A stretch of DNA of 64,000 nucleotides, taken from positions 30,746,039 to 30,810,038 of the forward strand of contig NC_054085.1 of the NCBI RefSeq assembly GCF_017562075.2. Reading direction: 5' to 3'. The stretch comes from Anopheles merus. Taxonomy: Eukaryota; Arthropoda; Insecta; Diptera; Culicidae. This document shows, one piece after another, positions 11,901 to 26,900 of this stretch. Position 1 is the stretch's first letter, and each line of letters begins with the position of its first letter. The position numbers and the translations under genes were made by a program. Under the pieces are notes generated by a model that saw only the letters and a list, made by a program, of their open reading frames with translations, did not search any database and was not told where the DNA came from.

Positions 11901-14900
11901 CAGCAGCACAGCACACCACATCAAATGAAAATGTCTGCACATCGTTCCGCAGACGAAATTAAATGTTTCTACCCATTTACAAATCTGTTCTGCAACGGGA
12001 ACAAGGAAAGAGATTCAACCGTTTGCTCTATACATATTCTAATCGTTTGATACATGCAGAGATGTCATAAATCTTTGTGGACTAGGAAATAGTTGAAATG
12101 ATCACGGTAATGATACTTCCCCTACCGTTCGATAACTGTTTACTATTCCGAGTGGAGATAGGAACAGAGCGCGATTGTTCAATTGAAACAACACTACTCG
12201 CAAAAGTACGCAACGACACCGAATTCCTTTTGCCTCAATAGTCATTGGAGTGCCTGTTCGTATCACATTTATCACGACATTGAAAACAGTTGCATGAAAC
12301 AACGCCGACACCACTTCAGAGGTACTATTCCTATCTTAGTTGGTAAATATTTGCCATAAAGCGACAGTTTTTCATCAAAACAAGTTGCGATCGCTTGTGG
12401 AACCGGGTCCATCACAACATTCTTCCACATTTCTTCTGGTTTGAATGAGTGAAAGATAGGAGGGTTGCCCCCCAATTAGCTCATACAATACATCACCAAA
12501 CGAATCTGGTTTTTCTATTCTGGCGCTCTCTGGAAAAAACGTATCGTGTGAAAACGCAGCAGTGTGTCTGGGGAAGCAAAGGTCAATCTGGGTCGCCCAT
12601 TAACACTCACCATATGCCCGGCTCCAGATTAAGGTTTATGATTTCGTTTGCTTCAAATTTGTGTCCTACAATGAAAGAGATTGAAAGGGAAAATATGAGT
12701 AAAATCGTTGCAATGACGTCGAAAATTATATTTTCAAACCTTACCTAGTGTGATGAGATGTTTCACGATCGTCACCATGTCGCGTGCCTCCTTGACGTAG
12801 AATTCATTATTATCCTGACAGGCTGGCAGGTCCAGATCTGCAAACGGAGAAGGCACAATAGAGCACGGGAATCATACAAATTAGTGTAAAGCTCATAGAA
12901 TTATACATTAAACCCACTCAAGCAGCACCCAACGCAACATAAAACACTCGTCAGCGTGTAATTTCTGTCCAAAAATGGGCCCCGTCTCCACCTATAAACT
13001 CATTTTTACCCGAGCACCGGTTTCTCTCGGACAATATGATGCTAGAAAATTATGTTCCAAATCGGGTAGCCCCACACACACACACACAGCCAGCAACAAA
13101 TCACAAGGTGCACTTGATTGCATTACGCGTGGATGCCATTAACGTACCTAAATACGCCGCCGCCGAGCGCAATCGAGCCACATTCGTCTGTGGTGTGTCT
13201 GTCACCAACCATTCGTTGTTCGCGCCGGTTCGGTTTTGCATCGCACCACCGGCTGACAAATTGATCGGCGAGGGGGAACACTTTTTTTTAAAAAAACGCA
13301 GCGTCCATTATGCTCTTTGCTTTGGGTCGGACCACCACAACACCACAACGCACCAAAATCAGCGCCTGTGTGTGTATGTGCGTGCGTAATTGCCGCCGGG
13401 AGCAGAAACAGTGTAAAAGAGAGGGGAAAAAAGGCACAAAACGTTTGAAACGTCTGTTGAAAAATTACTGCCAGTGAAGGAAGTGAGGGAAAGCGGCAGC
13501 CACTTGTCAGCTTTCCTCCCCTTGACGGACAACGCTGGGCCCAATCGAATTAGGACGCCCGTCGTCGTCGTCCGTTGACAAAGAAGGCAGCATGCGAGAC
13601 AAATGTGATACCAATAGGAAATGATCCGGTTTCTCTGGCTGTCTGAGAGTTTGCAGCAATTGCATGCAGTTAACCCTTCATATGTTGTTGCATTTTAGTC
13701 ATATATGATTTATTACTGTTCGGCAAAATTGAAATGTTTTTGGAGCAAAATGTTTTGTTATGGTACAGACCAACAAATTGAATCATAATGATCACTCGGT
13801 TTAAGCCTACGTTTATTTCTTGGATTCATCATACCTTCAGGGGTTAGTTTAGGTATGTTACAATCTTCTTTAATCGCTACCTAATCGAGTGCACATTGAG
13901 CGCCCTTTCCTCCGCGAGAGGAGCGACGTGAGTGGTAATGCATTTCCAGTGTGTCACCCGATGATGGTAATGCGGTACGCACCATGCACCCCCTCCGCTC
14001 TTTAAGACCTTCTTCTTCTAAGATATCTTCACCCTTGTAACCTGCTGGCATTCCGTTCGCTTCGGGTATGGATGCATTTACTCATGTCGGTCAGCTGAGT
14101 GCTGCTCTGTTGGACACCGTACATCACACCAAGGCCGGACACGACTGCAACAATCCGCTCGTTTGTTTAGCCCATTTTACGACCGATTAATCCCTAGACG
14201 GCAGTGCATCAGTATGCATCCACCACACACATACACACACACGCGCGCACGCCTAGTACGGTCAGATCCGTAGATGGTGTGTGCCCCTGCTGTAAAGCAT
14301 TGATGCAAGCGAGTGTGTTGGTGCAACATAATTGTAAACATTGCGCGAACAAACTCCGCTCCGGTCGCGCGCAAACAGCGAAAGTGCATTGCGCGAAAGG
14401 AAAGAAGCTCATCTCTTATGGCGATAGAATAGATCGTTTGCTCAACACTGTACTCACTACTCTGTCGATGCAGCACACTTGTAGAAGTCAAACGTTTTGT
14501 AAGGTTAGTGAAGCAATATGCTATTTTTATTACACTAACCATACTTCATTATAGCAAAAAAATCCATTTCAGCTCGAAATATATCAGACAAGATGGTTAA
14601 AATCGAATAAAAAAAGCTATTTAGCGAATTGTTGTGAAACTTTAATTATCGACGTTAACAAACTTAATGTGTTATTCAACATAAAGTGTCACAATTGTAT
14701 GCAAACAAATGTATAAAAACACTAAAAGATAGCCAAAAGTTGACCACGCAGATTCATTCTATATGACCGTTGTGCGCTTAGCACACTAGCGCCATTGCGC
14801 TGCCAAGTGGCCGGTGTCAAAACTAGTGCTCACCCAAGTGGGAAGCTCGAGAACTACACTACGCAAGAACGGGTTTGAAAATATTCTGATCGTGAAAAGT

Positions 14901-17900
14901 TACACCGTCGTGATCGACTTTAAATGATTTTAAGATGATTCAGATTGTTTTTATGTTTGTATCTAAGTTTACACATAACATAAACTACAAATTTGCGAAC
15001 AAATTGATAGCAGTTTAATTTTCTTTCAGCATGCAATTAACTGAGTTGTTGTGGCAAGTACAATCGCAATTGCTGTCCAAGCGCAAAACGACACCGGCAA
15101 GACGTGATCTTAAGTAAAACGGCGGCGTCAAATTTGGCGATTATGAGTTGCGCATATTAATGTAATTTTTTTGTTTTATACCACCGCCAAAACATACTCC
15201 GTACAACCATCTCAAGGTAATCGTCAGTAACGAATCACCATCGTGGTCTTGTAATAACGATCACGTCGGACTATGTCCACGACGACAGGCACTGCAGACA
15301 GCGGGAAGAAAAACGATCATTTGTTTCACACTTGCGCGAAACATCGCCATTGACTCCTGGCTGCTGCTGCTGCTGCTGCTGCCGAGGAGCTCGTTGTGTT
15401 TCGTTGTCGAGTGAAGTACGTAACCGTGAACCAAACAAATGACGCCACACGCGCTGTACACAGCTTTAATACCATTTGCTTTTTGTCAGGCTTAATGTCC
15501 TTTTTTGTTGTACCTCTGTTTGAAGGGTTCTAGCGCAATGTACCAAGTACATGAGTGGACACAGACACACACACATACACGAGCGAGAACTTCTAATCGA
15601 TACGACTGTACCCAACGAACGTCCATCGATAAGAAACTTCGGTAAGACATTTCAGAACACACTAATCTCGTAGGCGCACTAACGATGATTTTCAATATAA
15701 TTTCCCAAATATTTTTTGTTGTCACCTTCAAAACTCGTAACATATTAAGCCCGCGGGGTTCAAAACACTGCTCGAAGGACACACACACGCGCGCGCGCTC
15801 GTTTTTAGGATGTGAACAAATCCAATTAAAGCGCTGTTTGACAGCACCACCAACAAAAGCCCACAACAAAAAAGGTTCAATTTGGGATCACCGATAAGCA
15901 ATAGCCATTTTGGTAATGCCAAATGTCCTTTGCCCTTCTTGCGCAGGCCAATTTTCAGATAAAAAGATTGTTCAAACCGAATAAAACAAAAAAACAAAAG
16001 CACACGTGCGACGATCGCTACACGCAAATGAGGCCAACGGCATGTTTCGGTGTGCGCAAATTACTTTGGGCTCACACTCAGCTCAATAAGTCCATCAATC
16101 AATTGGCCCCCACAGCCAGGAGGGGGAGAGAGACAAGAGTGAAGATTTGAGCTGGATTGAAGCATTATTCCGGCAAACGAAACAAACCGGGGCCCACTTG
16201 TCGATGGTTTGTGTCAGTTTTGACATATGCCAAAAAATTGCTTTCTTTTTTGTGTGTGCGACAATTGTCTTCAGGAAAGCACCAGCAACAACAAAAACGG
16301 GTGGAAAAGGGGATACGACGGTACAATCTGAACAATGTTTTTTTTTGCTCCTTGAAGTTCGGAATCGTAAAGAAAAACAATTATTTATTATTTATAGACA
16401 CACAAATCTACCTTCGGCAAAAACGAAAGCAACCTGTCGAAAGCTTGCTGTCTGGGTCGTTGTCAATAGCACCCAAAAAGTGATTCCAGAGCTCACGCAG
16501 ATGTCATTGCCGGGTACACACACGCCACAGGGAGAGGTGCGACTACACTAACCGACAACAACTTCTTCTTGGAGCTGCTTTTACACTACACCTTTAGCTA
16601 TATAAAAATGTTCAAAGTCATTCACGTTCAAGTGACTCACAAACATAAGCTTCACATGAAGCTATTATCATCAAGATAAGCTACTCGAGAGGTTTAGCGC
16701 GCAGCAGGTACGCAAAAAGTGCATACTTCTTAATCTTATCGACTGGCGCTCCAACACAGTTAGATACATGACACATTCTTGTTAAAGGCCACATTCACGA
16801 GTAAGTGATTTGACATGGTAATAGACTCCATCAATTTCAGCAGTAGCTCACCTCAATCAACATCACCTAAGGCGCTCTGTTCTATACACCGAAGTGTCAC
16901 CGTAGAATGGTACTAACCCTAACGTCCTAACGCTTATGATTTATGTGATAACACATTTGGTACACCCTAGCCTAATGCGCCGATCCAGGAACCGCTTGCT
17001 CATCGTAATTGCTCCACCGTGGTACACACACTGCGAACGGCGTTTAGGCGCTGTGTGTGCGGACATCAATTTATGGCGTTACCCTTATCGTAATCGTGCC
17101 TAAAACTTGTATGTAGGTGTGGTGTTGTGTTTTGGAGCCTACAACCATTGTCGGGGGTTTTGGTTTAGGTTATTCGTGACGAATTCTTCAAACTTAGCAC
17201 GCCACGAAATCCTCCCCTCTCTCTCTCTCTCTCTTTCTCTCTCTTTCTCTTACCTTTAATAATTTCCGCAACCGAGGCCGGCGTTGGCGGCAGACTCGGC
17301 ATCGACTGGAGCTTTTGCGCCTCGGCCACAGGGACGAGCGCGCGGGACAGATCGCCGGCCCGGAAGCGGACAAACTCCTTCCGCAGGTCACAAAACCGCC
17401 AGTAGTACTGGGGCAGGTCGATGTCTTTGGCACTCGCTTCGGGATGGAGACACTGCCGGAGTGGTAGCTGCCCGTCGGTGACTAGCCGAAAGCTGGCACA
17501 GTGCGGGTCCAGATTGAGCGACTTGGTGTACTCATCAAACTGTGAAGAGGAAGAAGGAAAGAGAAGGAAAAAGCATTAGGATTAGTTGCGAACAATTCTT
17601 ACGCTACACACCTTCTTATCGTCCACCAGCGTCCATTTCACGGAGACAAACAATTCTCAAGAGACAAGCAACAACAACAAGAATAACAAAGCTGAGCATA
17701 CACAATAAACCGATAAGAACCGTGGGTGAGGAGTACGGTGCTAAAACAGATAAGCCTTAAGCGGACGGGCGCACCGCTGCAGGTGTACACACTGTGGGGA
17801 TGCCACCCTACGTCACCCACCGTCTAAACCTTTGACCATCCCGATTCCAAAGATGACGACGAATCGGATGCACATTTCTCTGCTTACGTCGCCGCCCGCG

Positions 17901-20900
17901 ACGACGCTGGAATGCTATCGAGAATTGCGGATTTACTTGAACTTTGTGCCCTGCTCTTGGCAGCGAGCGCAAGGCTTCGGCACATATCACATCAAGCGAC
18001 ACACTTCACAGCGGGACACTCATGCGCACCATCGAGCCGCCGCCGCCGCCACGCCGCTGTAAATGCAACGGTGGGTACGAACGCTTATCTTCGAACCATT
18101 GTTCGACACCTGCCCTGGCGTGCAGCGCGCAATCGGAGTGGCCCCGGCCGGCAAAAATTGCAAGTAACCTTCCTGGGAGTCAAGGGAAACGTCCATATAA
18201 TCATCTTCTCCACTTCAAAAGCATTCCTACAGACGTTGGCATGGTTTGGCGGAGAGCATGTTTTGACGTTTTATCAAACCGCCCCGTTCCGTAAAGCGAT
18301 TATGATTGGTGTGTTATTGCGGGAGATTTGAGATATTTATTACTCTTCTTGCCATAGGGCACGATCAGTTGAAAAGGGAGAAAAGGGTAGGGCGAGAAGA
18401 CGGCAGAAGCTCTTATCGATTACACTGCCGAGTCTTACAAGGGACTAACACCAACGCGTGTGGTCGTCTCGACGCGTATTTCACAAAACAATGTCTTATC
18501 AAAAAGAAACAACACCTGAAAGTGATATCAAAAATCGATTAAACAATACAGTTGCTCTGACAAAGTTGAATGTAATGTACCGAACTCATGATTCAGTTGT
18601 GCTCTTGCTCCAAAATCTTGGTGTTTCAAGTGCATAGTGCTTCAAAGAACGGTCAAAACATAAGCACATCACAAGGCACTCTTTCTATCAAGAACCTTCT
18701 CAGGAACCCAAACTTCCAGCAGTTTCGATCTAAAAAAGGCACACACAACGTTGTGACGGATGTACTTGAATTGGTTGATTAGCATTTTCGCCACTATGAC
18801 AAAGCGATTTCAGACAATGATACAACACAATCGTCACACACTTGCTTTCGAGCAGGAAAGCAGAAACTGCTTTGGAGCTGCCGTCACGATGACTCTAATC
18901 CAAAACTTGCCACTTTGCGTCATGACTTGTAGCTGTTGCTGCTGCTGCTACTGCTACAACACCGTCCAGAGAAAAACAACATTATGCACAACTTTTAACA
19001 CTGCGAAGTAGCCTCCACACATGTTGCTAGACCTGCGTAGTAGTTTTTGTGCCAGTGTGTCGTCACAAGCGTACACGGGGTATACAGGCCCACTGAAAGT
19101 CAAACTCTTGTTACATCCATTAATCGAGCTAATTAAAAGCAAAGGTCCTCTGTGTTACAAGCAGTCAGAGGTCCTCCTTTACAACCCACTTTGTCAGATT
19201 CATAACTTCCGTTCGAGCGAGTGTCAGGTTGCGTTTATGAAATGGAGGAGGTACAGACAGTTTGTGTTACTTCACGTCATCAAACTTCCCCGATGTCCAC
19301 GCCAATGAAAGCCCTTCTTACTCTGCAAAGCAAGACCGTCCACCACACTAAGCTTGCTAGCATCTTTGCCAAGTGGAGCGTGTTTTGGCGTGCAACCCGA
19401 AGAAGTAGATCATTTACGGCACCACCTGAGATAGAACACACGCAACGACGACCGTGCTCCAAATTGGGTCTAATTTTGAAGACGTTGGTGTTCGAAAAAT
19501 CCCTACAAAAAAAAACTGTCAACATAACTATCAGAGTGATTTATTGTCGCGACTCTCCTACCTGGCCTACGCCAACCACACATTAGCCGGTTAAAAGAAA
19601 CCGAAGGAGAAAAGTGACGTTGATGAAAGTTTTACGAGTTTGATGCAAACACGCACACACACACAGAGGGGAAGAAATAGATGAACGAAAGAATTGTGAA
19701 ACCAAGTTCCAAACCACTGGTTAAAAAATGTTTAAGTTTATAACGAAAAAATGACTTCCCTGTCAAACACATGAAACACAGCAGCGAGTGACCATCACAT
19801 GATGAAAAACCCACGGAGTACCTCCGAAAGACCCATTTGTCCCGCTCGGAGTCGTTTTGCGCGGACTTTCCGCATCTTAAAACACACACGGACGCTAAAC
19901 AAGCGTCCATTTTTTTTGTTACCTTTAGGCACAAGCTAAACGTCTGTTACATGACGGAGGTACTATAAAACTAAACAGAACTGCAGAGTGAGGAGAAGGC
20001 ACACAGTGAGCCAACAAACCATGGATATCTCGTCGTAGAGCGGCTACAAAATCTTCACAATAATTGCTATTCACTATTCAGTTTTTGCTGTTGTTGATGT
20101 CAGTTATATTTTGTCACTTTAAAACATCGTTATATCAACAAGTGAAGAGTGTGACAGGGGCTGACGGTAGCTTGCAGTTTGGATTTGTCTACACAAAGTA
20201 CACAAAAATGTCTCAAAGCCTACATTTCAGTGCGGCGAACAACACGTTGATATGGTCCTTTTCTCCAGTTGTTGCGTGTAGCAGTAAGAAATTAATTGCA
20301 TCGCTACATTTCCACCACTAACTCCCTCCTCTACACCATTTACCATTCACACCACTTGTACACATGACGCTCTTACAGCAAGGAAACTTCAAATACGAGG
20401 ACGCCGGCCACCAATATTTAAGGAATGCACTTTTCGCAGGGTGACAAATGTTGCACATTTTATTCATCAATATTTGTACAAACCCATCGCTTAGCATTGC
20501 CCTTTACGAAAGCTTAGCTTTGTTGCGTTCCCGCGCGAGGATGCTGTTGCTGTGCCAAAGGCACCATCTGAAGGAACTGTCACGTTTCCTGTGTTTTTAT
20601 TGGCTCTCGCTTTACATATCGCCTGTTGAGAAATAACCACAACAGCCTCCCATTGTGAGGTTGTGAATTACGTAGCCAATTCCATAATTGACGGAGCATG
20701 CTAATGAAGGTTGTCCCCCCAGTGTCTCGCAAACATCGGTAAACATGACACAGATTTGGGACTTTCCTTTTAAGTTCCTCTGGTCGGCTAAAGCGTATCC
20801 GCATATCTTTGCAACCTAATTCCAACCATGCGCACACTGGGGAGCAACCGAGCAGTGCCATTACATCCTTGGGAAGAGGAATCAACGAACGAAACGACAC

Positions 20901-23900
20901 TGATACAGCCTTCTACCAGGCTAATTGTTCGCTTAACTTCTCCTTTGGATGAATCCGTCCATAGAGGGGACAAAAAAGCATACAACACAAAATCCAAATT
21001 AGGTTTCGAGTCGGACAGGAGATAGGCAAATGAAAGATTTAAAGGCAGTGGAGGATCTGAATTTCGAAATGCTAATTCCAAGTTCACCTGAAGGCAGGTG
21101 AATCAAGACTTTGATTTGCTGTTTTGATCGGCAAATAATCTGCCAGTGCGAGAGATGGAAAATCTATGGCAACATCTTATTCATCACGTCAAAATAATGC
21201 GATAGTGGATTGGATTTAGAAAAGCAATGAAACTAGCTGTGCCTATTACTATTGGAGAGTATTGGACATACATATTAAGTTCATATCGTTACTTTTAAAG
21301 AAATGATAGTTAGTTACAAGAAATACTCTGAAATACATTTTTAGCCAAAACGAGCTTTCAAACATAAGAATTCACAACTTCAAACAGAAGACTTTTTAAG
21401 GCTCGAAGTGATTCAAATTGGAAAAACACATCTCATTGTAAGTGACGTCTAATAGAGCCGAGCGCAAGTGCATGAAACAGGACACTGCAGAACCTACGAT
21501 CGAATCTAGACTGAACCCGATAAATAGTTAGATCTTTCTATACAAACACGTAGAAGAGCACTTTCACTCCCTTCAACAACAAACATACCTTTACTTTAAA
21601 TATCTTATTATCATTTCATCTCCAAACACGGACAAACATACATTGATGCAAGAAACCGCGCAAACGTGTGCTGTGCTTCATTAGACAGCTAATCTTGCCC
21701 TCATCAGCGCCACACCGTTGTGTTGCAGTGCTTGGTGCACGTGCCAATTAATTAAACTAAGCTCTTCCTGTCATTACCTTGCGCGCCACACGGCCGGCAC
21801 TATATTATTACGAAATGGTCCTAGGGCATCGTGAGATGGTGAGTACTTCCCCCCTCGTGCAGTAGGCAAGGAAGGAGTCTCTTTACTTCTCCGTGCGAAC
21901 ACATCCACCAGCATCGCTTCAGATCGCTTTTATCCCGCGCACTAAGGACGACCGGATCTCGTAACAATTGTAGCGTATGCCAACTAAGTATGCCGCTAAC
22001 GCGGATCATACCGCAGCGGCGGCGGCGGCAACGAATAGAACCGAACCGTACTTGTAAAAGTTGTTCTCGAAGACGGGCGAGCGCCACCCTTCGGGGCAGA
22101 TTGGTTGGTTGGTTGGTTGGTTGGCAGCTTTCTGCGTCGGTTTAGCTACTGTACCCGGTAGGGCAGCTTTTTTCCTGAGAGATTATCGAAAATTACTGTC
22201 TTCATAGCGATCAGCGTCATGATGATCGCGCCTTGTGTGATCTGGGGAACCTTGCTCGGTGTTCCGTACACGAACGGAACACAAATAAACAACGCTCTGA
22301 TCTGTAGCACTGTGCGAAGGCGAATGATTGTGAGTTGCAAGAGATAATGGTAATACTTTACATTGCATGTACCAGACCATTTAAAGGACGTACATGTTTT
22401 TTTTTTACATACTAGCCCAAAGTAGAGCACATCGTTTCGTTCGCTATTTTCATTTCAATGCTTTTTTTTCGTGGATTTTTGTGCAGTTGAACGACGGTAT
22501 GAAACTGTAAATTAATTAAACCCCCTTTTTACAACCCCTTTTAACCGGAGACGAGTGAAATGCATTCCTTTACCGCTTGATGGGGAATTTATTTCCCTTT
22601 TAGGCATACATTTTACATCTATTCCGTGCCATAGGGACGCACACAAAAACTATGCTAAACAATTATCCATTACATGAAAAAACTAAGACACATAATACCT
22701 CGCAACGACCGTAATGTGTTTGGATAAACACCATTTTCGCTTTCTTTGGCTCATGTTTTTCTGTTTCCTTTTTTTCTGTCCCCTTGGAGATCTTTTTTAC
22801 ACCTCAGGCGACGCTCCGGCGGCTTAAGATATCCCTCCAGGCATGCAGATTCCGTAAAAGTGCGCCTAAAGCGATCTAGTTTTTGTGAGTGACGCGTAGT
22901 ACCCGTGTTTTAGCATCGTTAAGATCTCTCCTCCACGCGCGGTACACGAAGATGAGGAATTTCCGGTCGCCAAAGCTAGGATGAAGCTAAGCCAGGAGAA
23001 AAAAGGAGCCCCTCGCGTGCATAACGAGCACTTAACAACCGAGCCACAATCGTTAATGCCAGTGGATTGCAGTGGTGGAATTAGATGGAATACAAAAAAA
23101 AAAACGCAGCGTTTCTAGAGAGATTTATCATTACCGAGGGAACGCAAAAAACCAGGATGGCATTTCCGCACTATATGCTAGAGGAAACTCTTCACACTGT
23201 ACGTTATGTAAATTTAATTAATTGTACAAAACATTTCAAGCTTTATCAGTCATCGGTCAAAGTGGTGACCATGAGCTCTACACCCCGCCGTGAGATAAAC
23301 TTTTCACCTCAAAAACCACACGCCAATAAAATAACATAATCGAATTTGCTTCAGGTCAGCGCAGCAACGCCTTAAATGGCCGGAACCGATTGTCCCAAAA
23401 TAAACGACCTGGAGGAAGCCTGCCCATTCTATTCAAGGCGTTAAAAATTAACCAAAACAACAATAGCGGCGGCCTACCACCGCCACCACCTGAAGATCAA
23501 GAGAAAGGAAAGTCCTCGAGAAATTACCTTTCACTTTTGCAACAGTTTCGTGCACGCCGACAACCTGTGCTGCCGCTCAATTATGTAGTGGTTCTACCCT
23601 TGGCGAAGGGCATCGGGAAATGGACATTAAGATGTATCCCCGAGAGACAAGCCAAATCCATCAATTAGCTCCAAAAGGGGAGGGGGGGAGGGGAGGTAGA
23701 AGAGGGACAAAATCCTGTGTGCGAATAAAAGGGACGCTCAGCCCAACCCCAACCAGCTTCAAGTAACTGGAGCAGCCGAGTATCGTGCCAAGGCGAGAGA
23801 TGAATGTTTTGAGTGGTAGTACTCTTACCGAGAGGTCGTTGCAAAGGCCAAACACTGGCACAGCATATCATTGCCAAGGTAACATTGGTGACGACTAAAA

Positions 23901-26900
23901 ATAAATTTAAAAAAACTGGATCTACTTGTTCAACGCATGACACACATCGTGTCAATAATTATCAGAATTTACGCGACTACACACCACAGAACGGACAGCA
24001 AAGAAGGGATATACAGCGTTTCAGATCTATCACAAAAGACTACAACGAGCGCTGCCAAACAAACCCCCTCCCCCAAAAGAGTGTGCAATCGGTCTTCACT
24101 CGGATGCACGATGACATTTGCACTGGCCTCAACACACTGACGCGGACAGGCAACCTTTCTTGGAGGCAAAGCACCGGAGCAGCGCGTTGCAGCTGGAAGG
24201 TCACCCCTGTGAGGGAATATTGCGCCAAAGGGATGGGGCGGCGTACGCGAATTGAGAGGTTCGTCGCTCAGACCCGTGCGCAAATCACTAGAATTATAAG
24301 CACCATTGCGCGCGCATATTTTGATCGATATCTTATGGGGACTTGCGCGACTTGCCCGGTGAAAGGTCTTGGTCTCCTCCGATGTGTGTGTGGGGTCACC
24401 AATTTTCTCGTAACTACAACACAGCCTCACACCAGTTGCATGTGTCTAGTGTGGTGGCTCGCACAAATCAGGAGGTACACAATCAAACACCGGTTGGTGG
24501 TAAAAGCAACCTCCAACAGACGACGCAGCGCGCTCATTTATGTGCGCGCATGTGAAATACCAATGATCTTTGTACGTTTGTTCTACTTATGGATTGGGTG
24601 GTTTGCCATTTGCCAGGTAATTGGAATCATAATTTCCAACAGATGCCACGCACCTTGCATACCTTTCAGGGGAGAATAGGCACACACGCACACAATTTTG
24701 TTAGGGCATAACCCTGTTCCTCCCTCATTCTCTCTTTGCACACATTTGTTACCAATTTGTTATAAAATCAGCCATTTGCGCTTGCATATCTTTTGAAATT
24801 ACTCTCCCGAAGCCGAAGCAATATATCGACACCGAGCAACAGTGCTAGATGAACAGACAAATGAGAAAAAGAGCACAGCAATCAGTAGGGCGTCGGAAAG
24901 CCCACTGCCAGCAGGTGAACAGAGCCACGCATGCGCGCACACATACGCGCAAACGCGAACCCAACTATACTCAAAGAATCCCCTCGCCCGCGCCCAAAGA
25001 GGCCAAAGGCTGGCATCTTAATGAGCATTAATTAACGCCCTGCTGCACAGGCGCAGGGCCAGGCCGAGCCGCTGCCGTGTGTTGTTGTGCTTTTCTCGCG
25101 CGGCAACACCTTTGCCCTCTCGCGGCTCGGCGGATCGGATAAATCATAAATTAAGCCAAGGATTGATTGGGCTGTGTACCACCAGCAGCAGCAGCAGAGC
25201 TCCAGTAGTGGCAGTAGCACCGAGCAAGACACAGGAGAAGCAAGGACGGGCTCAGCGGGTGCTATGGGACCGGTGCGATGGTTACTAGCGATGGTTAAAA
25301 GCCGTCTATTCGGATCCGCTGCTGCTGCTGCTAAAGGTTCCTCCTGAAGGCAATTGTGGGGGGGCTTTTGTGGTGTTTGGGTGAATCCTCGAACCGTAAC
25401 CGGGACGGTATCCATCAATTGCATTCGGTTTGCCCATCATTCGTGGCGGCGTTCCACATTGAACAGGCCGCCACTCCACAGCTCCACAGCGGAGATACCG
25501 GAACGCTGGGCACGGGGAGGGGTTTTGTTAGAAAAACGTAATGGTTTCTTCGGTTCGCCCATCATCATCATCATCATCGGACGGTAGAGGTTGTGATGTG
25601 CACGAATGGGTATTACTTCGAACAACGGTGGTGATGGACGCGAACAGGCAGGTTGTGTTCCACTACCGTACGGAACGGGGTGGAAAAAGTGATTAGTGAT
25701 CGATGAATTTCCACTCCGCTGGCTTATTGTATGCGATCGAAAACTAAACGAGGTGTGCAGTAAGCCCCGCCTAAATGATCCAGTGTTTTCCTGGTTCGTT
25801 TTTTAAAGCTTTTTTGTTGTGTCTTAGGACAAGAAATGCCTACCCGCTGAGAGTGAAAACACTTTAAAGCGGGGTTTTGTAGGGAGTTGAACTTCAATGT
25901 TCTTTATTGCAGGAGCCAGATTACATACGTCAGCTCTGAAGTCGACTTTCTTTCGCGGAAACAGTCAACTTCAAAGTTTTGAATTCCAAACTACGACCCA
26001 AACACTGCAACTATTCCTAGAATACTAAGGAATTGAATTAAAACGACTGAAGTCACAATGAATCAACATGACGTACAACAGAATTCATAGAATTTGCCAA
26101 AAGTATCCTAAATTTCCCAAAGTCTTTCGACACTAAGATCAGATCGATCTATTCGTAGCTGCACACCATGGAACAACAGATGTTTTTGTACCCTTGTTGA
26201 CATACCCAACGAACACTACGACACACTTCTTTCAAACTCTGAAGAAGATATCTAAGCTGGTTTTCCCCAAGTACCATTTTATAGTTTTCCCCAAACAATA
26301 TTGTTACTGTCATATGGAACAAAGACGTCTGAGGATTTTATAAAGTCATTAGATCGGAGAGTACTCCACACACAATGTTTGAAGCTATGACTTACAGGAA
26401 AATGTTGCTTGAGATCAGAAATCCATCATACTACCATCATCGTTTGAGTTTGAATGTCCAAAGTGCTACAGAATAGCGTGATGGTGATATCTTTCAAAAA
26501 AGTATGAAGAATTGGTTACTTCAAAGAGTAAGTAATCCCTAGAAATCTAGACAAAGCCATCAACTTTGACATAGGAGAGAAATCAAATCAAGACATTTGT
26601 AGTACAATGTCCAAATATCAACAATTATTCGATACATTGATGTTCCAACTTCTGCTATCAAGTAACGATTTCCATTGAATATTTCCATTGAATATTTCCA
26701 TTGAATCCAATACATGTTCTCTCAACACAACTATTTATAAACGACCTTGTTACAATGTATGCAAATTGTCATTATGTTACTCCATCTCGGTGATGCTGTG
26801 CTGCTGACAACACTTCCTGCACAGGAAAGTCGACACAAATCGATGCGACGAGTATGTAATGACGCCAGTCAAGCGGCAAATGTCCCATCCAACCATTCCA

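Larger units (their letters stand above)
5166..12610 (-). other. fus: fus intron between coding exons 5 and 6 (7.4 kb)
   Basis: A long intron without a supported gene. Contents noticed: a tRNA-like SINE head (5349-5398), a 16-C run (5829-5844), a CT microsatellite (8379-8406), a compound CA/CG tract (9529-9566) and a CTG/CAG tract (10263-10288). Open frames inside are short and repetitive and have no family resemblance. Confidence 0.8.
12838..17253 (-). other. fus: fus intron between coding exons 3 and 4 (4.4 kb)
   Basis: A long intron with a GTAAGA donor followed at once by a GA-rich tract (CT on the plus strand, 17214-17250). It contains CA/CG compound tracts at 14222-14252 and 15779-15800 and a CTG run at 15361-15381. 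No coding exon or mobile element was recognised. Confidence 0.8.
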
